From Rhizophagus clarus (taxonomy: Eukaryota; Glomeromycota; Glomeromycetes; Glomerales; Glomeraceae): 64,000 nucleotides of DNA. Shown piece by piece: positions 21,519 to 32,254 of the stretch. Under the pieces are notes generated by a model, which worked only from the letters and a program-made list of their open reading frames with translations, did no database searches and was not told where the DNA came from. Each line of letters opens with the position of its first letter. The stretch's first letter is position 1. The stretch spans positions 248,001 to 312,000 of the forward strand of contig BLAL01000218.1 of NCBI GenBank assembly GCA_015698045.1, given 5' to 3'. The translations under genes were made by a program, and so were the position numbers.

Positions 21519-21838
21519 AATTTATTTAGGTTATATTTATTTAGCAAGATAAAAAATCCTCTTTTTTTATAAATTACGCTTAAGCCTTTTAAGGTATTAC
21601 GAAACCTTAATGACGTAAAAAAGGACATCCTTTACGTTTACGTCTCAAAGTAATCATTGCAAGATGATCGGCATACATTTCGGAAATAAAGCTCCATTAA
21701 ATAAACGATGGAAAAGGGAAAGACATTTGTCATTATTATACTATTAATTCCTACTGAAAGCGGCAGACAATTCACTGTAAATTCATGGGCAGTTTACTAT
21801 AAAATAACTCACCAGAAGTAGGCTCTATCATAATAAAA
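21519..21838. promoter_or_regulatory. Remainder of shared divergent promoter region
   Basis: About 320 bp between the MITE and the plus-strand start codon at 21839. It contains two inverted stretches, TTTAAGGTATTACGAAACCTTAA and TTACGT-type repeats around 21580-21640, and no frame. The position between two divergent genes implies promoter function; no specific factor site is assigned. Confidence 0.4.
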
Positions 21839-23289
21839 ATGTTTCTTTTAGAATCTTTTCCTCCTTTCCGAACTACAGAACCTAAATTTTTCAGCAAATT
21901 ACGATTATTGACTGCTTTTGTCCTCTCATGTGCGCTTGGTTATTATATTTGGAATTCATTTAGCAAATTCATTTCCGAACTTGATGAAAAACTTGGTATC
22001 TCATATTCATATCCAAGTATATAATTTAAATTATATAACATATACGGTATAATTTTTAAGTTCTAATTGGCTTTTTTTTTTTAATTAGGCTTTGAGATTT
22101 GTGCAAAGACTTTAAGTAAGTATTTAAAACGTCTTTGAAAAAATTTAAAGTATAAATTATTAATATTATTAAATATATATTATAATGATGAAAGACAATA
22201 AACAAAACGTTGATTCATCATTAAACATATCCTTATACCGATTTGATCCTAATCTGGATATAACGTCCTATTTATATAACGATAATAAAGATACAAGACT
22301 AAATACACCAAGTCTAAGTGATAAAGATTATAATTTTACTAACGTTGATGACAGTTGTATAAAATTTAGTTCTTATTATTTTGGCGACCTGATCTTTATT
22401 ATTACTTATAATAATACATCAAATTATAATTATTTTGAAATTAATTTTACATACAATGGTTATACACCAATTTTTCCTAACCAGTATTTTATTGCTACGG
22501 GACGATGTTATGTGTATGAATTTTATTACAAAAAGAGAAAATCCTATTCTTTATCTCTTCTTGGATTTCTTGGCTTTGACACAGATCAAGTTGATATGAT
22601 TATTGAAATTGAAAATCAAGAATTTGCTCAATTACCGAATAACTCCATTACAGTATTAAGATTGGAACCTAGCAATAAATATGATACCATAACTAGTGAA
22701 GTTGTTAAATATGACAATAATGGTAATTAATAATTTTAAATATAATATTTTTCATAAATTGGATGTGAATCCATTCATTTTAGATTAACTTTTCAAACAA
22801 ATTTCAATTTTTTTTTTTTTAGTTATCAAACTCCTCGAAAATTTTGGTGGATTTTACAGTGCTATAAGCGGGTTATTTATTCTACTATTTGGCGCATCAA
22901 AACTCTCCCCTTGGTAAATATAAACTATAATACTTGTACATTCAAAATGATATCATTAACAATTTATCATTTTCATATTTAATTTAAGGGGAATTTGTCA
23001 AATACACTTGTTACGTTGTTGGCCATTACATCGAAAGTTTAAAAAACATTTGGCACGTAGATATGTATCTCGTGCAGGAATACCATTAGTAGAAGATCCA
23101 CGTAAACTGCCAGCGGGTAGTAAAATCGAAGATAGAGTAGCCGTCTTAGAAAATTTGTTAAGAGAGTATTATATTGATGATTATTTCCTAGATATGTTAA
23201 GAAAATCACGTAAAAAATATTTAAATATTCATAATGAGAATTTAGAGCTTTTAGGTGATGATGATGATGCCGATATGATATACGTTTAG
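21839..23289 (+). CDS. Lineage-expanded membrane protein with two TM segments, five exons
   Basis: Exons 21839-22016, 22089-22115, 22195-22722, 22823-22913, 22989-23289; all GT-AG, frame continuous, 374 residues. Order: short cytosolic N-terminus (PPFRTTEPKFFSKLR), TM1 (LLTAFVLSCALGYYIW), a roughly 185-residue domain with many N-x-S/T sites (NIS, NFT, NTS, NSI) that is probably extracellular or lumenal, TM2 (FYSAISGLFILLFGASKLSPW), then a basic segment (RRYVSRAGIP, EDPRKLP) and a predicted helical tail (ENLLREYYIDDY) ending acidic. I recognise this architecture as a common uncharacterised family in Rhizophagus-like fungi; its function is unknown. Exon 2 is only 27 nt. Confidence 0.8.
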
Positions 23290-24120
23290 AAGTTAAAAGT
23301 TTGACGGGTTTAACTAATTTAACATTCTTCTTCAATATCAAATTTTAAATTATCTTCTTAATTAGAATATGTTTTATTTTAAATAACAATAAATTTTACA
23401 TAGTTATACTGTCGCAAAATCAATTAAATTTGACACTGAAATCATTTTTAATCGATCGTATCATCTATTTCTCGTCTTATTTTATTATTTTTGTAAACAC
23501 TTTTGCGCAATTTGAGATTTTTTTTTTTGGTCAGACCATCAGACTAGTAGTCCCAGGAGTACCAATTCAGGTGATCCACCAAAATTGGCCCAAAATATTT
23601 AGATCAAGTCAAATTTTTTTGTGGTATTTTATCTTTATTAATTGCATGATTTAAAATTTTGATAAAATGCTGTTAGTTATGGAACTTTAAAACTTAAGCC
23701 GAAGCCCCACAGAAATTTGGCTGAAGCCTGAAACTTTTATGGTCAAAGTAATTAAGTATAATTTTTGGTAACACAAATGTTATTACTATGATCGGCAAGG
23801 TGATATAAGCATGTTCACTATGCTTTTTGAATGATTTATATAGCATTGAGTATTTAAATGTGACAAATTCGAGGATATCCTAAATAAAGCAAAAAGGCAA
23901 TTTTGTGTTAATCTGTTGTGTACCAGTCACAACACGTGCAGAATAACGGACTTTTGACGACTTTCCATAATTTCTATCTCAGAATTCTAGAATCCTATGA
24001 CGATCATTTGCAATTTCTTAAATATATCTATCTGAAAAAAAAATGCTTTTTGATTTTCTTTCACTTAGAAATTAGCAGATTGTTTTTAAAATTAATCAAC
24101 CGAACTTTTAACATTTCAAC
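23290..24120. other. Intergenic region, nothing recognised
   Basis: AT-rich. Frames at 23430-23654 and 23918-24160 show no domain or codon pattern and are judged spurious. Confidence 0.5.
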
Positions 24121-27047
24121 ATGTCTAATATTCGAAAGGAATTGGTTCATGTTGCATTAAATAGGGCAAGAGCAATAACCAATCATGATGGTGGTGTAGT
24201 AAATTCGTACAAATCTCAAAAACAAACTATTCTTGATGATGAATCTCTTACAAAGGATGAAAAGTTGTACGCAATAAATAATATCTTAGATATTATTTTT
24301 GATTATGCGAAAGTTTCAACTAATCAAGGAACAAAAAGAATTTGTGAATATTGTCAAAAAGAATGTTTAGCTACATTATATTGTGAATATTGTATTCGAA
24401 ATTATATTACAGCAAAATTTTCAAGCTGGACATCTGAAAATGTTGATATTGATAATTTAATACAAAATTGTCAAATGGAAACATATTCTCCAGATAATAT
24501 AGGAGAATGGATTCCATACAATAAGTTACAAAATGTTAAATATTTAACTGAAGGTGGATGTTCTAAAATTTATACGGCAGATTGGACTGACGGACCATAT
24601 GATAAATGGAATAATAAAGAGCGACAATTAATAAGATATGGAACGTACAAAGTAGCACTTAAAAAATTAGAATATATTGAAAATACTAACAGAAATTGGT
24701 TTGATGAGGTATAATTAAGCTATTAGTTTATTAAGGCAATAATTTAATATTAACTATATTTTTGTCAAATTTTTTAGTGTAAATATCATTTAATTATAAA
24801 TAACAAATGGGGTAATTTAACAAAGTGTTATGGTCTAACAAAGGATCCATCAGATGGGAGTTATATGCTTGTGATGATGAAAATGGATAATAGTTTGAGA
24901 GAATATTTACAAAATCATTGTACACTTACATGGAAAGAAAGGCTTAAAATTATAAATAGTACAATTGAGTCAATTTATTCAATCCATCGAGAGAATGCAA
25001 TTCATAAAGATTTACATTCTGGAAATATATTATTTCTACAACGTCAACAAATTTTTGCTATTAGTGATTTTGGATTTTGTGGACCACCTGATAGACCACA
25101 AAATAGTATATATGGAAATCTTCCTTATATAGCTCCAGAAGTTATTTCCGGAAAAAAAAGTACTTTTAAATCTGATATATATAGTATTGCAATGTTAATG
25201 TGGGAAATTTCATCTGGACAACCACCTTTCATTAATTTTGAACATGATTATGATTTAGCATTGAAGATAATAAATGGGATGAGACCAAAAGTAATGCCAG
25301 GAACTCCTTTAAGGTATAAAAAATTAATGGAACAATGTTGGGATGCTAACCCAGAAGAAAGACCTGATATCTGGTATCTTAGATATGAAATTCTTGAAAT
25401 GTTAAAATTATACTATCAAAATGAAAGTAATGAACAGCAGTCAAATGATTTACGTATGACAAATGACTATATAGATTCTAGCTCTGTTAATTCATTAGTT
25501 AGAAAATTTAGCAAAGTTTATGTTTTCGAAAATTTTCCTGAACCAAGAAATGCTACTAAAGGTATATTACCTACAATTTAGGAATTAATCATTATGCTCG
25601 TTATATCAGATTATCATATAACTAAATCATTATTTATAATATTCTTTATTAAATTAATAGAAGAACAAAAAGGTACTTTATTTTATTATTATTAAATAAT
25701 TATTTAGAAATTTTTTTACACATTAAAATTATTAAATTATTTTATATTACTAGTTTATCATAGTGTACAACAAAACTTGAGTATTCCAAACAGTATGTAA
25801 TAAATTTAATATATTGTGTAATTAAAGATGGATTTATTTACAAAATTTTCTTTTATTTTATTTTAGAAATCGAAGATATCATATCTAGACAAACTAAACA
25901 TCAAATTGGGCTAAATGATTCTTCAGTAATCAGTAAGATTAATATATATTAAAATATATTATATTTCTCGTATTTTTATTAGTAATTCAAAAATTAATTT
26001 TATAGATAATGAAGCAAAAAGCAAATCCAAAAGAATTTATTTTGATGGTATCAATTATAATATATTAATTCAATTAATGGTAAGTTGGTTTGTACTAAAA
26101 AGATTTCAACTATTTAATAGATGATGATAACGAAGAGGTAAATAAAAATGTCAAGTCTAAAAAAATTAAATTAAGTAACAATAAAGGTAAATAAACGTTT
26201 TAACTAAAAGTAACAATCCTTAGTTTCTAATAATTAATTTTCGTCATAATAATTAGAATTCCAATATATACAAAAAAGTTATACTACAAATGATGGTAAG
26301 TAATTGATATAAGAGCGATTATATTCTACACAAATTTTGATCGGGTATGGTACGAAATCCCGAAACTCAAAATCCCGACACCTCAAAATCCCGACAGGTG
26401 TAAAATCCCGACAGGTCAAAATCCCGACAGGTACAAAATCCCGACAATTTTTTTTTATTAATAAATTAAACCATTTGCTTTGTTTTTTAATTATTCAACC
26501 ACTTCCTTTGCTCGCTTCGCTCGCAGTTTTTTTTCCTAGCACCTTCCTAACCTAACCTAACCTAACCTAACCTAACCCTAACCCTAACCTAATCCTAATA
26601 CTAACCCTAACCCTAACCCTAAAATAACCCTAAATTAACCCTAAGTAACTCCTATCTTATATAAAAAATCTAGTGTGAAACTCCTATCTAAAAATATTAA
26701 TGATCTGTCGGGATTTTGCACCTGTCGGGATTTTGGCCTTTCGGGATTTTGACAGTCGGGATTTTGAAGTGTCGGGATTTTGAGTTTCGGGATTTCGTAC
26801 GGCTCCCATTTTGATCAACTGTTAATACTGTAATAAGATTTTGTAATACAACAATATCATTAATAATTTTAAAACTTTATAATAGATATGGAAGATGATG
26901 AAATTACTAACAATCCAAACCTTCATTCAGAAGATCAAGAAAGTTTGGAAATCCCAGAAGGTATATTATTCAAAGATATTTAAAGATCAATTTATAATAA
27001 AGTATTAATCATTTACAATATATTAATTTTTTATAGAAGGATTTTAA
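24121..27047 (+). CDS. TKL-like protein kinase with Cys-rich N-terminus and micro-exon tail
   Basis: Eight exons: 24121-24708, 24778-25561, 25867-25932, 26006-26047, 26121-26186, 26257-26295, 26886-26960, 27037-27047; 556 residues, frame continuous throughout. A Cys cluster C75-x2-C-x3-C-x5-C-x2-C may bind zinc. The kinase domain starts at a glycine loop (TEGGCSKIY, 143-151), with VALK (K181), HKDLHSGN (272-279), DFG (293-295) and APE (315-317), so all catalytic residues are present. The tail is acidic/basic low-complexity sequence encoded by five small exons (66, 42, 66, 39, 75 nt), all phase 1-1, then an 11-nt terminal exon. Expected to phosphorylate Ser/Thr or Tyr residues in signalling; substrate unknown. 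If the intron at 25562 is retained, the protein ends ...TKGILPTI. Confidence 0.85.
26343..26807. mobile_element. TIR element with 9-bp TSD inside kinase intron 6
   Basis: The arms at about 26350-26449 and 26706-26800 are inverted arrays of AAATCCCGACA units; outer ends are GGGTATGGTACG and (inverted) GGGAGCCGTACG. Identical 9-bp ATTTTGATC flanks the element at 26334-26342 and 26808-26816. A 9-bp duplication is typical of Mutator-like elements, though 8-bp hAT alternatives (ATTTTGAT) cannot be excluded. No transposase. The centre carries a telomere-like repeat. The whole element lies within intron 26296-26885, so splicing can remove it. Confidence 0.8.
26546..26645. repeat. Interstitial telomere-like array (CCTAA then CCCTAA)
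   Basis: About 100 bp that begins with roughly six perfect CCTAA pentamers and passes into CCCTAA hexamers with variants (CCTAATCCTAATA, CCCTAAAATAA). On the other strand these read TTAGG and TTAGGG. It lies in the centre of the TIR element in kinase intron 6, so it is interstitial and not a chromosome end. Confidence 0.85.
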
Positions 27048-29703
27048 ATTAATTAACAAATTATGATATAGTACCATATTTATTATCTAGAATTATTTAA
27101 ACACTAAGACTAGAGTAGTGATGTGCATTTTATGCTTCCAATGAAATAAAATTCGATTGGAAGCTTCCAATCCAAATGAATTTATTAGGGAATTATGCTT
27201 CCAACCCTTCTAAAAGTGCTTCCAAGAGTGTTTCCAATCTTCCAAGTGCACATCACTGGACTAGAGTATTAAATTTTTTTATATTACTTAGTTTGTAATT
27301 TAAATAGTTCTTTTTTTTATCGTTTATTTTTATTTGTAGTTTGCTTAAACTATATCAATAAATTTGATCATGTAATTTGAATTATATAAATTATACAATT
27401 AATACTTTTTGGAGATACTTCAATAATTATCAATGTCAAATATTACTATATACTGCACGTTCCGTTAGTTCAGAGGTGCCATGTTTAGTTTTTATCTTTA
27501 CATATTTAGCAACAAATTTTTTTGGTGGGTTTTAGGCTGGGATAGCCGATAGCGGTGCAAGTGAATTAATCAAATCATAGTTTACTAGGTTTTAAATTCA
27601 TAGGCTAAGTTGTATTAAATGTATATATAATTTACTTACATCGTTTAATAAAGCATTCCATTTATAAAGAAGGAAAAAAAGTTAATAATTAAAAATACAT
27701 ATGAATATATTAACGAAAATTTTAATTAAAATGTTAAAATAATAACGTCAAAGGTTTGTTTATTTAATTCCATACAATCACTATATACATACACGTATTG
27801 ACGATGATAATTCAAGTAAATTTCTCTTTTTTTTAGTACCAGAATTTACATAATCTTGGAAGGAGAAAATAAATTCATAGTTAATTTTAAGATCAAATAT
27901 TTTTATTATTATAAATATTATGAACCTATGTTCATGGCAATTCATATATTGTGCTTTCTCTTTTTATATTCTAATAAAATTCTTTTCATAAATACAATCT
28001 AAATTTTTTATCAATAAAATATTCACAGAATTTTATTAAGAGAAAATTCCAACCTTGTCAAAAAAAATCTGCATCATCCTAATCTAATTATTACATTGAA
28101 GAAACAAATCATTTTTCAATTGTATGGGGAGTCGATTGTAAAATTTTATGTTTACACATTCCCTCATGTTATTTAAATATGCGTATTATAAGTAGTCTTA
28201 CCGGTTACTGTTCTTGTAAATTAGCACAAATTTATCATCTTTTGTTAATTTATGACCCTCAATAATCGGAAGGAAAGTCATCAATAATTTCATTATAATT
28301 TCCCAATTAAAGGACATGCTCAAAATTTTAATTCATCTGACCAAATTGTAATTTGAAGAAACACATAATCTTGTCTGTTGCGTGCCGTTCTTGGTAGGTA
28401 AATTATTGTAACATTATTATTAAGATTAAGAAATTGACCTGTACAATAACATATGTCATGAAAGAGCAACTCACCCACTGAAGAGCCATGATGCTAACAG
28501 TTAGTTATTATCATCATTATTATTAGTTTAAAAGATTATGAAATGAATACACCTTCTTTTTTTTTTCTTAGATAACGCATATTCCTTTTTAGAAAATATT
28601 AAATAATACATTCGTGTAAATCAGGAAAATATGCCGAAGCATCTCCTTAATCTATTATCTACAATTCTATGGTAGCTGTATTGCACTTTTCTGTATTAAC
28701 CTCGCACAAATCCGAACTCTCGAGTCTCGGCGCAGCATGATATCGGAAAAATTCTTGTTGAGATGTAATGCAGAATCGCTTGTAATAACTGATAAATCAC
28801 GTTTGATGAATGTAATAATAATGACATAATAAAATACTCATTAAATACTGTAATATGAATTGTATAAGATAAAGTGACACAATTTCTCGTAATTACTTTC
28901 TTATTTTCAGGGAATTAATTGCTACACTCACGAGGCAGGTACGATCTTTGTGATAGCATCAAATTACATACATATCAATTGTAAATTCAAAATCATCGAT
29001 CTTTGGGAATTTACTTACTTGGGAATTTTCAACTTGCAGTTTAACAATAAATTAATTTGTATTTACCATTGTTTCCAACTGTACTATAAACGTGTATTGT
29101 GTATTTACCCCTTATAATTACATTTTAATTATTTTAATTGTTAACATAAATTATTTTATACAAGGTATGATCGTGTTCATGATTATTTAGTAAAATCAGT
29201 TATTCAAGTATTAATTTAGTATTTTTTTGTATTGTTTATTTTTTTTTAATTTTTATTTTTATTTTTCTTTTTTTCTTCAAAAAATAAATATAGTATATAT
29301 ATTCGAGCCTTGATTTCATGATCTACTCTTCACCATCTAAATTTAGATTTTAATTTCGGTAAAAAAAATTTTTCTTTGTTCGTTATTATTATGATGTGTA
29401 TTATTCCGTCCTTTTTTTAGTGCGATTACACAATTTACGTATTCGAGAAGACTGATGAAAATAATTAATTATGTTAAATATGGAGAAAGATGCTTATTGT
29501 TTTGATTTTCTTTTTTCTCTGTTTTTGATTTTTATATGAACTAAATAATCTAATTTATGTACGACTTAATTTGATAATATCATAAGAATTACTGGTTTAA
29601 TCATCAAATATAAATACACCAAAATTTCGAGATTTTTTACTTTACCAATTTTTTCGTTGTTAAATATCAAAACAAACCATTTTTCAAATTGATCATTAAA
29701 AGA
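27048..29703. other. Intergenic region with one small hAT-type MITE
   Basis: No gene seen in 2.6 kb. It contains the 143-bp MITE at 27116-27258 and poly-T tracts near 28555 and 29225-29275. Nothing resembling an RNA gene was found by eye. Confidence 0.5.
27116..27258. mobile_element. 143-bp hAT-type MITE with 8-bp target duplication
   Basis: Ends TAGTGATGTGCA and (inverted) CAGTGATGTGCA, flanked by identical GACTAGAG at 27108-27115 and 27259-27266. The interior has several GCTTCCAA/TTGGAAGC units in both orientations. It lies 69 bp downstream of the kinase stop codon, hence probably in its 3' untranslated region or terminator. Confidence 0.85.
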
Positions 29704-30741
29704 ATGGCACAACTTCCTGAAGATTGTCTCCACGAAATTTTTCAATATTTAGATGATAATCATTTATGTTCTTGTTTACTCGTTTGTCGCATCTGGTGTC
29801 AAATTTCCATCAGAATTTTATGGAGAAATGTTTGGAATATTGAAACTTTGATTACTTGCCTTCCAGAAGAATCAAAGGTTAATCTACACAGGAATGAAAT
29901 TCCTGTCTCAGATAGAACGCCATTAATCAATTATGCATCATTTTGCAAAATTTTCATGATGAATAAATTCCATGAACGTATTATGCTTTTTCTTAATCCA
30001 CGACATTCTGCTACGTCGACTGTCAATTTGGACATAAAAATAAGTGTTTTATCAAACGAACTCCTTAATCTACTCGTGAGCAACGCATCATTAAAATCGT
30101 TACATTTATTATTCACGAACCCAAGTATAACGAGTATGATAGATTTTGCTTCATTATTTGGAGTAAACAATTTTTTGCAAGATATGACAGAGTTATATTG
30201 CAATTCGAATCATTCTCCGGGATTCTATTCCGGACTATCACGATTATGTCGCAATGTGCAATCATTAGACTTGTCAATTGAAAATTCCATTTCAAACGCA
30301 AATGAGCTTGCAAATTTTTTATTTAGACAGAGAAATATGAAGAGCCTTGATATTTGGCAACATGTAAGACTCTTAAACGATAACTTAATCTTAGGAAGTA
30401 TTCCTAATTCGGTTACCGAATTAGGTCTCAATTTGCCATCCGTTTCTAATTTGCGTTTAATTATCGGTAATTTAAATAATTTGAGAATTCTTAAACTCTC
30501 TATTACTGATACAAATAATTATAATGGAATTGAAAGTCTAGAATTTTTACGTTTAAAAATATTGAAATTTCCCAGCAAATTTACTCGACCAACAAATGAG
30601 TACATAATCAATTTTTTAAATATTCATGGAGGGAAATTAAAAGAAATCCATATAGCCAGAATTGAAGAATCATTACGTAATAATATTATTCATCTTTGCC
30701 CAAATATTACCGTTACAAATATTATTTCTATTGATGATTAA
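29704..30741 (+). CDS. F-box-like / LRR-like protein
   Basis: Intronless 345-residue protein beginning MAQLPEDCLHEIFQYLDD, a canonical F-box start (LPxxCLxxIFxYL), followed by LVCRIWCQISIRILW. The C-terminal part has LRR-like segments (VQSLDLSI, MKSLDIWQ, VTELGLNL, LRILKLSI, LKEIHIA). It is about 110-130 residues shorter than the copies at the left of the window. Start chosen at the first ATG of the frame; an upstream in-frame TTG at 29689 is unlikely to be used. Convergent with the F-box-like gene at 30869, with only 127 bp between stop codons. Expected SCF substrate receptor; substrate unknown. Confidence 0.85.
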   Translation: MAQLPEDCLHEIFQYLDDNHLCSCLLVCRIWCQISIRILWRNVWNIETLITCLPEESKVNLHRNEIPVSDRTPLINYASFCKIFMMNKFHERIMLFLNPRHSATSTVNLDIKISVLSNELLNLLVSNASLKSLHLLFTNPSITSMIDFASLFGVNNFLQDMTELYCNSNHSPGFYSGLSRLCRNVQSLDLSIENSISNANELANFLFRQRNMKSLDIWQHVRLLNDNLILGSIPNSVTELGLNLPSVSNLRLIIGNLNNLRILKLSITDTNNYNGIESLEFLRLKILKFPSKFTRPTNEYIINFLNIHGGKLKEIHIARIEESLRNNIIHLCPNITVTNIISIDD

Positions 30742-30868
30742 AACAATTTTTATTAAACTAATTTTTAACCTTTAGTAGTATAATATTATTCAAATTTTAT
30801 ATGTATACATATTTTTTTTTTTTTTTTTGACTTGATAAAATAAAGCTACTTTTTATAAAAATTTTATC

Positions 30869-32254
30869 TCAATTAACTAATTTAATGGTTCCTAATATAA
30901 TATACTTTTCAATTACTTTCATATTTCCATCATTCTCAATAAAAGAATTAGGACCAGTAATAACCAAAGAAAGTAATTTTTTTGGTACACGATTTCCCCA
31001 ACTTGTTAAAAATAATTCCAATTCTTCTGGTATTAATGTTGATTTCATATTATCACAATATATTAATTTTAATTCACAAAAGTTTTTAGGTGATTTTTTA
31101 GCAACAAACCCTAATAAACGGTTTTCTTTGATTCTACTTTGGGAGTACATATTAATTTTAACACTTTCTAGAAATGGAAGGTATTCAAAAAATTGACTCA
31201 ATTGAAATAAACTAATATTTGTAAGCTCAATATTAAGAATTCTAACATTTTTACAATTTTCACATATAGAATGATTTAAAGCATGATAATTCTTATTAAG
31301 ATGAATTCTTTTCAAGTTTTCTCCATTATTTTCCAAGAATTTTATTAAAAAAGATACAGGACAATAGAATTCATTAAGACAACTTAATTTTCCCTCCAAA
31401 ATATTGCTGCAATCCCACCAATCATCATTAAAAGCATTATAATTATAATATGAAAATTCGAATTCTTGTAAATTTGAGAGATTATTAATTTCACATAAAA
31501 CTCTATAACCGTCACTTGTTCCATTTAAAAGAGCAAATTTAATCAAAGTATTAGGAATTTTTGTTAAAAGGTTCTTACATTCAGGAAAAGAGAACTCTTT
31601 TAAGTACAAGTACTTCAAATTTTTCTGAACAGAAATTAAATCTATATATTCATTTGAAATAACTTCGAAATTTGAAGTTATTTTTAATGTTTGTATATTA
31701 TGACAAACTTTAATTAATTGATGAATAAATTTAGGATAAGTATCTGTGTAAAAGTGTAATTCAGAGAGGTCATTTAACAATCTATTTCTTGATTTAAGAT
31801 GTGTAGTAAAGGTTTTCATATTCTTTTCAGTTGAAAATTCGATAGGAATGATTAATTTTCTTAAAGAAATAATTTGTCTCATAAGAAATTTAATTATTTC
31901 TTGTTTTATATTATCTTTTGAACTTTGAAGTATTGAAATAGATTGTTGTTTCTTAAGAAGCCGTTCAATATTAATATTAAGTTCATGATATGATATACAT
32001 CTACAAAATATTACGTAATTAAATAATAAAGGTTTTGAAGTTGTGATCGAAATTCCATTTTCAATTAGGATCTTTTTCGATTCGTCTGGAAGGCTGGTAA
32101 TTAAAGTACGATAATTTCTAATACTTCTCCATAAAATCTTGACAGAAATTACACACCAAAGGCGATTAACCAACAAGCATGAATATAAAGTATTTCCATC
32201 ATCTTCTAAATATTCTAAAATTTCTTTGAGACAATCAGCATGAAGTTTAAACAT
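30869..32254 (-). CDS. F-box-like / LRR-like protein
   Basis: Intronless 461-residue protein. The first ATG (32254) gives MFKLHADCLKEILEYLEDD, then YSCLLVNRLWCVISVKILWRS: the F-box-like module. Many LRR-like segments follow (IQTLKI, LKYLYLKEF, LQEFEFSY, VRILNIEL, LESVKINM, LSLVITG). It is the same subfamily as the gene at 29704 and shares its ILWRxxxNxxTLIT block after the F-box, so the two are probably an inverted duplicate pair. Probable SCF ubiquitin-ligase receptor; substrate unknown. Confidence 0.85.
   Translation of the reverse strand: MFKLHADCLKEILEYLEDDGNTLYSCLLVNRLWCVISVKILWRSIRNYRTLITSLPDESKKILIENGISITTSKPLLFNYVIFCRCISYHELNINIERLLKKQQSISILQSSKDNIKQEIIKFLMRQIISLRKLIIPIEFSTEKNMKTFTTHLKSRNRLLNDLSELHFYTDTYPKFIHQLIKVCHNIQTLKITSNFEVISNEYIDLISVQKNLKYLYLKEFSFPECKNLLTKIPNTLIKFALLNGTSDGYRVLCEINNLSNLQEFEFSYYNYNAFNDDWWDCSNILEGKLSCLNEFYCPVSFLIKFLENNGENLKRIHLNKNYHALNHSICENCKNVRILNIELTNISLFQLSQFFEYLPFLESVKINMYSQSRIKENRLLGFVAKKSPKNFCELKLIYCDNMKSTLIPEELELFLTSWGNRVPKKLLSLVITGPNSFIENDGNMKVIEKYIILGTIKLVN

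Noticed and set aside
23039-23341. 100-codon frame on the minus strand
   Set aside because: Antisense shadow of the last exon of the two-TM protein gene; His-rich segment is the complement of GAT repeats.
26546-26645. Possible chromosome end
   Set aside because: Unique kinase exons continue on both sides with matching reading frame and the array is inside a transposable element; it is interstitial.
30885-31196. 103-codon frame on the plus strand
   Set aside because: Lies antisense to the F-box-like gene 30869-32254, which has clear domain structure.
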